Part shown: positions 42,323 to 50,286 of the stretch, one piece after another
Layout: every line of letters begins with the position of its first letter
Position numbering within the stretch: the stretch's first letter is position 1
NCBI GenBank assembly: GCA_047630275.1
Contig: JBLHVN010000001.1
Coordinates: 744,001-808,000 of the forward strand
Direction: 5' to 3'
Length of the DNA stretch: 64,000 bases
Source of the DNA: GCA-2720865 sp047630275
GTDB lineage: Bacteria > Bdellovibrionota > Bacteriovoracia > Bacteriovoracales > Bacteriovoracaceae
Position numbers and translations under genes: made by a program
Notes under the pieces: model-generated
Told to the model about the DNA's origin: nothing
The model's input: the letters and a program-made list of their open reading frames with translations, nothing else
Databases searched by the model: none

Positions 42323-44560
42323 TCCTTGAACGTACTGAGCGTTCGTAGAAATAGGAATCATCCTTTTTAAAGTATCAGTTGGGGTATTGATATTATTAAG
42401 AGCCTTTTCGAACTCTTGAATCAATAATTCTTTATCTAACCTTTCTTTAGATCCAATTCCGATATCAGTTAAGTCAATAAAGAATTCATCGAAGAGCCCA
42501 TTGAAGTCTTTCATGGCCTCAATATTTAAGAACTGTTCATGGTTATAAATACTAGGGTAGCCACCCTTTTGCTTATCAACGGCGAAAGAGATCCCTTTTA
42601 CATTGGTAATAGTCGTAGCCTTCTCACAACTGAGCATACAAGAAGCGTCGATACTTGGCTTATTACAACCAACTGTACGTTGGAAGAAGCATTGGCGGCT
42701 CGTCATAAGTAAAATAGGATGATAGATGCTGTAGAGAAGCCTAAAGTCTTTAGGCCTTCTAATCTTTTTAATCTGATTGCGGTTGATCTCATTAGAAATA
42801 AAAGCACCTGAACAATTTAATTCTTCTTTTAAGGTATTGAGTGCATAGGAGTTTGTTGTATTAAGTAAGGGGCCTGCGATCCATTCAATACCCAATTCAT
42901 AAGCCTTATAGGCAACTCCCGTATTATTAGTGATAATCTTTGAAGGCTTTGCAACCTCTAAGATCTTTACCGCTTCAAGATAATCCTTTCCAATCATGAC
43001 CGCGGGAAACCAAGGTATCAAACGAGGGTTTTGAAGAAAAAGGTCTTTATAATAAGTGTCATCCTTTTTTAAACTCTCTGGGATTTTAAAATAAATATCT
43101 GCATCTGTTTTATCTAAGAGATGGATGTCTCTTTCGTCACTTATTAAGTATGAGAGTTTTGGTTTACTTTCCACTTTTTCATAAACGGATAATTTAGGAA
43201 GGTCTACTGGGGGCACAACTTCTTGTGAGCCATTTAATAAAAAACCTAAGCGGTTTTTCATTTGGGTGATTTCTCTAAAGGGAATTATAAGTCCTTCATC
43301 AAAAGAAGAGAAATCTGAAGTAACTAACATATAGGAGGCGTCGTTAAAGCTATTAAAACGCTTCTTCAAAGACTCAGTCGTAAGAGAGTTTTTAACAGAG
43401 GCTGTTAGGTTAACAGAAGACTTTATTTCATAAGTCTTCTCTTCAGTTATCGCGCTAATAATAAAAGGAGAGCCAAGCTTAGCCTTAAAAGACAGAGAGA
43501 GCTTTGGTTTTTCAATATGCAGGTCTTTGATCTTATCAGAGAGGCTTGCCCCTAGAGCATTTCTATCTTCGAAGAGCTCTTTTTTTACCTTCTTGACCTC
43601 CTCAGGAGAGGAGGCGGAAGCTTCGTCAATTGCATGCTTCTTACTATAATCACGGGGACTATCTATGAACATGTCTTTGGTTAAGTTTCCTTTTAAAAAG
43701 GAGTTTGTAAAACTTCTATTAAAGACTTTATGTAGGTTAGAGTCATCTTCAATGAGCTTACCAGAGTCAACAAAGCTATTAATCTGTTTTCTCCAAGAAT
43801 CTATGACTGTGTAAACATAATGAGCTCCCTTTATTCTTCCCTCAACTTTGAGAGAGTCAACTTTTGCGTCAACAAGCTCAGGAAGGTCAAAATAAGCGGA
43901 ATTATCTTTTAGGTTTAGTGGATACTTATTTCCAGCTGCAGTTATTTCATATTCATCGCGGCAGGCTTGGCTGCAGCGGCCTCTATTGCCAGAGTTACCA
44001 ACGCTGACGGAACTTGAATAGCATTGACCAGAAAAAGCAATGCAAAGGGCGCCGTGAACAAAGACTTCAGTTAATATACTATTCTCATGAGCAAGGGAGG
44101 TTAAACTTTTGATTTCATCGAGGTTCAACTCTCGAGATAGGTTAACCCTTGTAGCGCCAATTTTATTTAGAAAAAGAATCTGACCTTCGTTATGAGTTGT
44201 CATCTGAGTTGAGGCGTGAATATCAAGGCTTGGAAAATGCTTCTTAACTAGATCAAAGACACCTAGGTCTTGAACGATGATGCCATCAAGTCCGCTGTTT
44301 ACAATTTGATTTAAAAGCCTGACTAAGGTTGGTACTTCATGCTCTAGGATGACAACATTAAGCGTGAGGAAGATCTCACAGTTGTATTCATGGGCAAGTC
44401 TAATGGCGCCGTAGAGCTCATCGATAGAGAGGTTGGCCGCGCGGTTTCTGGCATTGAAAAAGTCGAGTCCACAATAGACGGCGTTCGCCCCAGCAACTAT
44501 GGCGGCTTTAATGGCTTCAATATCTCCACCCGGTGCTAGTAATTCTATCTTTCTACTCAT
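42317..44560 (-). CDS. peptidase U32 family protein, RlhA-like
   Basis: 747 residues from the ATG at 44560 (MSRKIELLAPGG); a TTG start seven codons earlier is possible. The N-terminal U32 domain has IELLAPGGDIEAIKAAI, ANAVYCGLDFFNARNRA, IHASTQMTTHN and VFVHGALCIAFSGQCYSS with the GRCSQACRDEY cysteine cluster. RlhA, the best-known relative, hydroxylates a cytidine of 23S rRNA. A second cysteine-rich part near residues 615-640 (SRQCFFQRTVGCNKPS, ASCMLSCEKATT) may complete an Fe-S site. This protein is about 90 residues longer than E. coli RlhA. Confidence 0.85.
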   Translation of the reverse strand: MSRKIELLAPGGDIEAIKAAIVAGANAVYCGLDFFNARNRAANLSIDELYGAIRLAHEYNCEIFLTLNVVILEHEVPTLVRLLNQIVNSGLDGIIVQDLGVFDLVKKHFPSLDIHASTQMTTHNEGQILFLNKIGATRVNLSRELNLDEIKSLTSLAHENSILTEVFVHGALCIAFSGQCYSSSVSVGNSGNRGRCSQACRDEYEITAAGNKYPLNLKDNSAYFDLPELVDAKVDSLKVEGRIKGAHYVYTVIDSWRKQINSFVDSGKLIEDDSNLHKVFNRSFTNSFLKGNLTKDMFIDSPRDYSKKHAIDEASASSPEEVKKVKKELFEDRNALGASLSDKIKDLHIEKPKLSLSFKAKLGSPFIISAITEEKTYEIKSSVNLTASVKNSLTTESLKKRFNSFNDASYMLVTSDFSSFDEGLIIPFREITQMKNRLGFLLNGSQEVVPPVDLPKLSVYEKVESKPKLSYLISDERDIHLLDKTDADIYFKIPESLKKDDTYYKDLFLQNPRLIPWFPAVMIGKDYLEAVKILEVAKPSKIITNNTGVAYKAYELGIEWIAGPLLNTTNSYALNTLKEELNCSGAFISNEINRNQIKKIRRPKDFRLLYSIYHPILLMTSRQCFFQRTVGCNKPSIDASCMLSCEKATTITNVKGISFAVDKQKGGYPSIYNHEQFLNIEAMKDFNGLFDEFFIDLTDIGIGSKERLDKELLIQEFEKALNNINTPTDTLKRMIPISTNAQYVQGL

Positions 44561-44606
44561 TTTTCTATTCCATTGAGTCAATTTGATTTTAATTCACCTT
44601 GAGAGG

Positions 44607-44699
44607 ATGATATTGATTCTAAGTGCTCTATTTGTATTCTTGCTATATAGCATCTTTAAAAGAGATGGGAAAACGCTCTTAAAGAGAAAGGGCGTTTAA
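44607..44699 (+). CDS. possible 30-residue membrane peptide
   Basis: A short frame (MILILSALFVFLLYSIFKRD, then a basic tail ending KRKGV) with GAGAGG upstream of an in-frame TTG at codon 3. It would be one membrane helix with a positive cytoplasmic end. The end of the frame also forms a stem (aaacgc / gcgttt). It is divergent from the U32 gene. The rest of 44700-44799 shows nothing else. Confidence 0.3.
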   Translation: MILILSALFVFLLYSIFKRDGKTLLKRKGV

Positions 44700-44799
44700 A
44701 AAAGGTTATCTTTTTGCTCTTTATAGCCTTTAAGTAGCTGATTTCAATAGTTCTTTGTAAAAAGCAAACATCTTTCACTTATTAACCGATAAGAACTCT

Positions 44800-45381
44800 A
44801 TGAGAGGATTAAAACTAACGACTCTACTCATTTGTTTTTTCTTAGGATTAAGCTTTACAGCCTTTTCTAAAGACTTAGTTAAGCCCTGTGAGAGCTTAAG
44901 TTTTGTTGAGTTAAATATCATCGACTTACTTAAGGATTACGAAAAACTCTCTCGTTTTGATGCTAAGAAATTAGCAGTGGAATTAATCTTAAGGCAATGC
45001 CAACACGAAAAAGACAAGGGAAGTGAGGGGATTAGAATCCGAGATGGGAAAGTTAAGTTTTCTGAATTTTCTGACACCTATAATACTCAAGACCCAGTCT
45101 ATTTTTGCAAAAATAATAGGGGCTATAGGTCTTACTTATCGCAGATGACTCATAAGTTACTCCAGTTTAAAGAAGATAAAGAAAAGAAAGAAGGAGTAGT
45201 TAAAGCAAAGCCTAGGAATAATAAACCTCGAAAACCCGCTCAGAAAAAAGAGCCTGTAAAAGAGCCTATGTGGAACTGTGTTATTCCTAATTATATAAAA
45301 ACCGTAAAAAGGGTTAACAAAAATCAAATGGAAACCCTTTCAATTACTTACGGTCCCAATTCTTGTAGCAAAGCCCACTAG
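44800..45381 (+). CDS. small secreted basic protein of unknown function
   Basis: 193 residues. A signal peptide (MRGLKLTTLLICFFLGLSFTAFS) precedes a mature part with several cysteines (KPCESLSF, RQCQHEKDKG, VYFCKNNRG, MWNCVIPN, PNSCSKAH), enough for two or three disulfides. Residues 120-160 are Lys/Pro/Glu-rich and probably disordered. No family recognised. A consensus ribosome site is not obvious before the ATG (CGATAAGAAC). Its TAG shares the CTAG palindrome with the stop of the convergent small basic gene. Confidence 0.65.
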   Translation: MRGLKLTTLLICFFLGLSFTAFSKDLVKPCESLSFVELNIIDLLKDYEKLSRFDAKKLAVELILRQCQHEKDKGSEGIRIRDGKVKFSEFSDTYNTQDPVYFCKNNRGYRSYLSQMTHKLLQFKEDKEKKEGVVKAKPRNNKPRKPAQKKEPVKEPMWNCVIPNYIKTVKRVNKNQMETLSITYGPNSCSKAH

Positions 45382-45662
45382 CAATTCGTGTGCATTCTTC
45401 TTATCTTTCTTTGATTACAATAGCGTGAATCTTTTGATCTCGATCCCTTTAATTTAAAATTCTTTTCTTTAAAATACTGTTTAGTTTTAAATTTCTTATT
45501 TCTATAGCTTCGCCTTTTTCTTCTCTCCCTCTTATCCTTTCTATCAAGCTCATGTTCATAGGAGTGTAGAGAAGAGGCTTTAAGACTCTTTCTTCTGGTT
45601 ATGTTTAAATCAAATAGGGTAAAACTCAGGCTAAAAGCCAGAGCATAAAAAAGCTGTTTCAA
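45378..45662 (-). CDS. small, very basic putative secreted protein
   Basis: 94 residues when read from a TTG at 45662, which has GGAGG five bases upstream; a longer TTG start at 45677 has no ribosome site. The N-terminus (MKQLFYALAFSLSFTLFDLN) is hydrophobic and could be a signal peptide or anchor. The remainder is exceptionally rich in Lys and Arg (RKDKRERRKRRSYRNKK). Two cysteines lie near the end. No family recognised. Its stop overlaps that of the convergent gene by four bases. The good ribosome site supports it; lack of homologs known to me leaves doubt. Confidence 0.5.
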   Translation of the reverse strand: MKQLFYALAFSLSFTLFDLNITRRKSLKASSLHSYEHELDRKDKRERRKRRSYRNKKFKTKQYFKEKNFKLKGSRSKDSRYCNQRKIRRMHTNC

Positions 45663-45897
45663 GAACACCTCCAACAATAATTGTGGAAAAAGATAACCTT
45701 AGAGAGAATTTGAAGTGTTCATGACAGCCACCTTAACAAGTTTAAAGAATTTGATTTGGGAATTTATATTGGCTTATCTATTCATGATGAAACCAGCTTA
45801 GCATGAAAAGGAAAAAATTCAAAAAGAAATAATCCTGAGGTATTTTCTTATCATTGAAGATACGGGCTGTTATATTGGGTTCTCATAGGAGAAAACG

Positions 45898-46275
45898 ATG
45901 AGCTTAGATGCAATTGGTATAGTTTCAGATAATTTAAATGAGTCAGTAAAGTTTTACTCAATTCTTGGCGTTGAGCTTAAAGAGAAAGGTGGGCTTGAGC
46001 ATCTTGAAGGAAGAACTACAAGCGGAGTTCGGATTATGCTTGATTCAGTTGAATTGATGAAAAAGATAAACCCTGATTTTAAGAAAGGCTCTGGTGCTGG
46101 GATTGTTTTATGTTTTGTTCAAGATTCTCCCGAAAAAGTTGATGAACTAGTTTCAAGAGTAAAAGAGAGCTCTTTTAAAATTATAAAAGAACCTTGGGAT
46201 GCTTTTTGGGGGCAGCGCTATGCCTCTGTCTCTGATCCTGATGGAAATCAAATCGATATCTTCGCCAATAACTAA
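45898..46275 (+). CDS. VOC/glyoxalase-superfamily protein
   Basis: 125 residues, cytoplasmic. AIGIVSDNLNESVKFYSILG at the start and RYASVSDPDGNQIDIFA at the end are the paired beta-alpha-beta-beta-beta elements of the vicinal-oxygen-chelate fold. Histidine is absent from the usual first metal position, so metal binding and catalysis are doubtful; a binding or resistance role is possible. GGAGAAAA precedes the ATG. The HD hydrolase gene follows by nine bases, so the two are likely cotranscribed. Confidence 0.85.
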   Translation: MSLDAIGIVSDNLNESVKFYSILGVELKEKGGLEHLEGRTTSGVRIMLDSVELMKKINPDFKKGSGAGIVLCFVQDSPEKVDELVSRVKESSFKIIKEPWDAFWGQRYASVSDPDGNQIDIFANN

Positions 46276-46284
46276 AGAGTTTAT

Positions 46285-46914
46285 ATGAATCAAAGATTCG
46301 AGAATCTTGTTGAGAAAGCTAAACCTTCTTATAGTAACGGAGACCCTGCACATTCTTTTGCTCATATAAAAAGGGTTATGCTTCTTTGTGAAAAGCTAGC
46401 AAAAGAGGAGGAAGTTGAAAAAGAAGTCCTTTTAGCAGGGGCCCTTCTTCATGATGTAGTCAATCTTCCTAAGAATCACCCAAGAAGATCAGAAGCTTCA
46501 GCAATGGCCGCGGAAAAAGCGCGGCGCTTATTGGAAGAGGTAGGTTATGATGAAGAGTTTATATCTAAGGCACTCGTTGTCGTTTATGAACATAGCTTTT
46601 CCTTAGGAAAAAAACCTTCTTGTCTTGAATCTGCAATCCTTCAAGATGCTGATCGGCTAGACGCTCTTGGGGCCATTGGTCTTATGAGGATGATCTCTTG
46701 CGGGGTTGGCTTTAAGGCTGAGTTTTATAATGAAGAAGATCCCTTTGCTAAGGAGCGCTCCTTAGATGATAAGCGCTTTAGCCTCGATCACTTCTATACC
46801 AAGTTATTTAAATTGCCAGAGCTAATGAACACTAGCGCTGGAAAGGCAGAAGCGAATGAAAGGGTTCATTTTATGAAGTCTTTTGTAAAGCAGCTTAGGG
46901 CCGAAATAGAGTAG
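46285..46914 (+). CDS. HD-domain phosphohydrolase
   Basis: 209 residues, no signal. The metal-binding set of the HD superfamily is complete: HSFAHIKRVM (His), AGALLHDVVNLP (HD pair), EHSFSLG and ILQDADRLDALG (Asp). It is closest in pattern to the YedJ-type HD hydrolases, which act on nucleotides or other phosphoesters. AAAGAG lies upstream. It shares a probable transcript with the VOC protein before it. Substrate unknown. Confidence 0.88.
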   Translation: MNQRFENLVEKAKPSYSNGDPAHSFAHIKRVMLLCEKLAKEEEVEKEVLLAGALLHDVVNLPKNHPRRSEASAMAAEKARRLLEEVGYDEEFISKALVVVYEHSFSLGKKPSCLESAILQDADRLDALGAIGLMRMISCGVGFKAEFYNEEDPFAKERSLDDKRFSLDHFYTKLFKLPELMNTSAGKAEANERVHFMKSFVKQLRAEIE

Positions 46915-46963
46915 TGATTCAAGGCATTTAGAGGACTTTTCTTCAGCTCCTTTAGTTAAGATA

Positions 46964-48523
46964 TTGGTCAATAATTCCGATAAGTTACTCGTGAGAGCTC
47001 CTGCCCTTTTTCTATTTTTTATATACCTTTCTATATCCACGCTTTTAGCAAGTGGATATCCTTCAAATCTAGTTATCGACCAAAGCACAGAGCTGCGAGA
47101 AGTAAGTTACTTTGAAGGAAGCTCTCATATATTGGGCTTCTTAAACCCAGGGGACTCTGCAGATATCCTCTCTATTGATACCAGTCATGAAGGAGGAGTT
47201 TCATTTCAAGTTCGTGTTAGTTCAGGAGCTCAAGGTGGAAAGATAGGATGGATCTTTTTTGCTGAAGATCCAGATAAGCGTAATTTTAATATCAAAGACC
47301 CAAGCGGAAAGAAGATCTCAACTCCAGGAGCCAAAGGTAAGGCTGGTGCTGGGAATTCAAAAGGCTCAGAACAAGAAGCTTCAATACAAGCACCTGAGGG
47401 GAAGGATATCGATATGTCTAAGACCGGCATTGAAACTTTCTCTAGCGCGGGATCTTCTAAAAAAGCTGATAGCAGTTTTAAGGAATCTCCCTTTAAGAAC
47501 TATTTTCAGGAAATGAAAAAAGAGATGAGGCAAGTCAGTAAAGGAAAGGCATCTTATCCTGCTGTTCCGGAGAGGCTAACAAAGATCAAACCAGAAAAAG
47601 AAATATGGGATGAGGCGATCAAAGGGGATATGAAAATAGACTTAGAAAGCTATGATGGAGGCCCTTATATTCCCTTTACAAAGACAGTGACTGATACTTC
47701 TGGATACAAACAAAAGACGACCTATTGGACAAAATCAGAACCGAAACAAATAATGAAAATGCCAAGTAAGATCTCCGCAGCTCTAGAAGAAAAACAACGA
47801 GAATGTAAAGACGAAGCGGAGAGCACACCTGAAGCCGTGGTCCCTAAAGTAGTTAAGGGAAATTGGCAGCCGCATTGTAAGGTCTTAGCAGCAGAGAAAT
47901 TTGGGGACTTTCTTTATAATGAAATCTCTAGTTGCCTGGAATCGATTAAAGAAGTCATTACTAAAGGGGCTAAGAATAGTGATGGAAGCTTAAATAGAGA
48001 AAAGGTTTTTAAGAATCTCTATAAAAAGTTAAACCGTAAAGAACAAGAGTTTGCGGCATTGACCTTAACCGCCTTTGGTGAAGCTGGGATCCTAGCTCCA
48101 CCACTTGAAGAAATGGTCATGGTCATGAAAGTGGTTAGCAATAGGGCCGATTATGCTCGTAGTAAAGGTTTTGCAGAGGCAAATGAGTTAGACTCCGCTC
48201 TTCAGAAGGCACAGTTCTCGATGTACAATAAGAATGATCCTAGTTGGCAAAGAGCGATTAAATCTGGGCATGGCCATCCTCATACCATCAACTCGATTAA
48301 ATCTTATATCCTTTATCACAATACAAAGATTGAAAATCCTCGGGAAGTAGGAAAGGTTTATCATTACCATACCAACTATGTGAGTCCTGATTGGAAAGAT
48401 ACTTCTAAGATTGTTAAGCCAGTACTCAATGGAAAGAATTTAAAACAGAGGGGAACGAGGCATCACTTTTTTAAAAATATCCCGTGGTCTTTTCGCCACA
48501 ACTCTTGGAGTGGAAAGAAATGA
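46964..48523 (+). CDS. secreted SleB-like cell-wall hydrolase with SH3-like domain
   Basis: 519 residues from a TTG at 46964; a GTG at 46991 would also leave a signal peptide (RAPALFLFFIYLSISTLLAS). An SH3-like region follows (TELREVSYFEGSSHILGF, VRVSSGAQGGKIGWIFFAED) at about residues 45-100. The middle, residues 110-290, is low in complexity. The C-terminal 160 residues have LTLTAFGEAGILAPP, MKVVSNRADYARS, the YHYHTNYVSPDW segment and a final RGTRHHFF, in the order seen in SleB-type spore-cortex and cell-wall hydrolases, with Glu in GEAG as probable catalyst. It would cut peptidoglycan. The next gene overlaps by four bases. Confidence 0.75.
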   Translation: MVNNSDKLLVRAPALFLFFIYLSISTLLASGYPSNLVIDQSTELREVSYFEGSSHILGFLNPGDSADILSIDTSHEGGVSFQVRVSSGAQGGKIGWIFFAEDPDKRNFNIKDPSGKKISTPGAKGKAGAGNSKGSEQEASIQAPEGKDIDMSKTGIETFSSAGSSKKADSSFKESPFKNYFQEMKKEMRQVSKGKASYPAVPERLTKIKPEKEIWDEAIKGDMKIDLESYDGGPYIPFTKTVTDTSGYKQKTTYWTKSEPKQIMKMPSKISAALEEKQRECKDEAESTPEAVVPKVVKGNWQPHCKVLAAEKFGDFLYNEISSCLESIKEVITKGAKNSDGSLNREKVFKNLYKKLNRKEQEFAALTLTAFGEAGILAPPLEEMVMVMKVVSNRADYARSKGFAEANELDSALQKAQFSMYNKNDPSWQRAIKSGHGHPHTINSIKSYILYHNTKIENPREVGKVYHYHTNYVSPDWKDTSKIVKPVLNGKNLKQRGTRHHFFKNIPWSFRHNSWSGKK

Positions 48524-48921
48524 AATCAATAATTCTTCTGATGCTCTTTAGTTTTTCAGCAATGGCCTTTGAATGGAAGGTCGTTCAAAAGAAAGATAAC
48601 TTCTTATTAAAAAACAATGCTGGAAAGTTCTTTTCAATTGAATCAGTGGGAGGAATTCCTAAGTTTATTAAAGAAGAAAAACGAGGTGAAGAGCTGCTCC
48701 TCGTTATCTACAATAGCGGAACCGCTGGAACGAGCCAGCCTATTGAGATGCATAGGGCCTTGGTCTTTAATAAGAAGAAACTTGTGGGAGACTTTCCCTT
48801 TAAATATGTTCCCTCTAAGGGAACTACTTATAAACCTGAGCAACCTAAGTGGACCCTGACTAAGGGGAAACTCGTGGTTTTAGATTCAGAAGAAGAGAAA
48901 ACCTACGAAATCTCCTTATAA
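48520..48921 (+). CDS. small secreted protein coupled to the wall hydrolase
   Basis: 133 residues from the ATG at 48520, which overlaps the upstream stop (ATGA) and has GGAGTGGAAAG before it; an earlier frame start at 48484 would remove the signal peptide. The signal is MKSIILLMLFSFSAMA. The mature part alternates charged and hydrophobic residues and looks all-beta (KWTLTKGKLVVLDSEEEKT). No family recognised. Close coupling to the SleB-like enzyme suggests an inhibitor, chaperone or adaptor for it; this is inferred from position. Confidence 0.7.
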   Translation: MKSIILLMLFSFSAMAFEWKVVQKKDNFLLKNNAGKFFSIESVGGIPKFIKEEKRGEELLLVIYNSGTAGTSQPIEMHRALVFNKKKLVGDFPFKYVPSKGTTYKPEQPKWTLTKGKLVVLDSEEEKTYEISL

Positions 48922-49046
48922 TTTAAAGAAAATTGATTAAGTGATTGAAATTGCTGAAGGGCTTTTCTCGTCTCGTGGCACCATGAGGATTGACGGCTTT
49001 TATTCCGATTTGGTACTTGTTTGCTACACCATGTAGAGAGGGATGT

Positions 49047-49376
49047 ATGAAGCACTTGCTTACTTTAATGGCCTTATTGGCTATCTTTTTTAGTTTCAAT
49101 TCACAAGCTTATGTCTTTGAAGGAAGAGTCGTTAATCAAGGTCAGACACTTGAGTGTATGGTTGAGAACTACTCAAACTACAATATCTTCGTTCTTGAGT
49201 ATAAATTCGATATGACTGTGAGAAACAACTACGGAAGAACCTATCCGTTAACTCAAAGACTTGCCTGCGTGAATAATTGCATGGTTACAAGAAATTCATA
49301 TCAATTACTTCTTGGGGCCAACATCGCCTATAACGTTCTTGCAGCACGTTGTTACGGAACCTATATTATCCAATAA
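49047..49376 (+). CDS. small secreted protein of unknown function
   Basis: 109 residues from the ATG at 49047 with AGAGAGGG before it; a longer frame from 48990 has no ribosome site. The signal peptide is MKHLLTLMALLAIFFSFNSQA. The mature part is rich in Tyr and Asn, with cysteines in LECMVENYS, LACVNNCMVT and AARCYGTY that can form two disulfides. It ends before a strong hairpin. No family recognised. Confidence 0.75.
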   Translation: MKHLLTLMALLAIFFSFNSQAYVFEGRVVNQGQTLECMVENYSNYNIFVLEYKFDMTVRNNYGRTYPLTQRLACVNNCMVTRNSYQLLLGANIAYNVLAARCYGTYIIQ

Positions 49377-49414
49377 AGGCCGTTAGAAAATAATAGAAAT
49401 TCTTTTTAACTATA

Positions 49415-49445
49415 ATCGAGGAGTTGCTGCTCCTCGATATTTTTC
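49415..49445 (+). terminator. terminator after the small secreted protein
   Basis: atcgaggag / ctcctcgat (9 pairs) with a 6-base loop followed by ATATTTTT. Confidence 0.85.
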
Positions 49446-49510
49446 ATTCCGCTTCACTCCTGCTTTAATACCGCCCACACACAAACACACTTAATACCGA
49501 GAGGACATTC

Positions 49511-50167
49511 ATGCAAATGATCATTATTGAGGGCAATATTGGTGCGGGAAAATCTACCTTAACCACTCAGCTTTCGAAGGCCCTAGGGGCTAAAGCTTTC
49601 TTTGAACCAGTAACGACTAATCCTTATCTAGAAAAGTATTACGCAGATCCCAAAAAGTACGCTCTTCCTATGCAGTTTTATTTAATGAGTAATCGTTATG
49701 GACTTCATCAAGATGGAATTGAACATATTTGGAAAACAGGTCAGTCTTGTATTTATGACCGCTCTATCTATGGGGATTATATCTTCGCTAAAAGAAATTG
49801 GCTTGATGGGAATATGAGTGAGCTTGATTTTGAAAACTACAATAATATGAGAGACGTTATGCTTAAGAACTTAATGGTTCCTCATGTGACTCTATATTTA
49901 GATGCCAAACCTGAGACTTGCTTAAAGAATATTAACAATAGGTCCCGCGGTTGCGAGTCGGGGATACCTTTAGAATACCTGCAAGGGCTTGATGACCTCT
50001 ATAGAGATCTTGTGTTTGAGTTAAAGCAAAAAGGATCTCAGGTCGTGAATATTGACTGGAATGAGTTCCGTCCCATTGATTATATCTTGGAGAGGTTAGA
50101 GGATCAGCTTCCTGGGATTACCAAGCCTCATAACCAAGGTTATATTGATCAAGTAGCCATCCAATAA
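49511..50167 (+). CDS. deoxynucleoside kinase
   Basis: 218 residues, cytoplasmic. P-loop EGNIGAGKSTLT at residues 7-18, the substrate-site FFEPVTTNPYLEKYY, the ERS-like DRSIYGDYIFA near residue 95 and the lid arginines in NNRSRGCES near 140 match the dNK/deoxyadenosine-deoxyguanosine kinase family. It phosphorylates salvaged deoxynucleosides to dNMPs. GAGAGGAC precedes the ATG. Salvage of prey DNA is the natural use in a predator, but the family is widespread. Which base it prefers cannot be told here. Confidence 0.93.
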   Translation: MQMIIIEGNIGAGKSTLTTQLSKALGAKAFFEPVTTNPYLEKYYADPKKYALPMQFYLMSNRYGLHQDGIEHIWKTGQSCIYDRSIYGDYIFAKRNWLDGNMSELDFENYNNMRDVMLKNLMVPHVTLYLDAKPETCLKNINNRSRGCESGIPLEYLQGLDDLYRDLVFELKQKGSQVVNIDWNEFRPIDYILERLEDQLPGITKPHNQGYIDQVAIQ

Positions 50168-50286
50168 AAAAACCTTAATTGCTACGGTTAAGTGCTTGAA
50201 TTTACTAGTTAAATTCGGGTACTTTCCTCAGCTTTTTATTAAGCTAACCCCCTAAAATCCCGAAAAGAACTATAAGGAAAGACTCA

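Noticed and set aside
45721..45801. A 26-residue frame (MTATLTSLKNLIWEF...) in the spacer before the VOC gene
   Set aside because: No convincing ribosome site and the composition is not distinct from spacer DNA.
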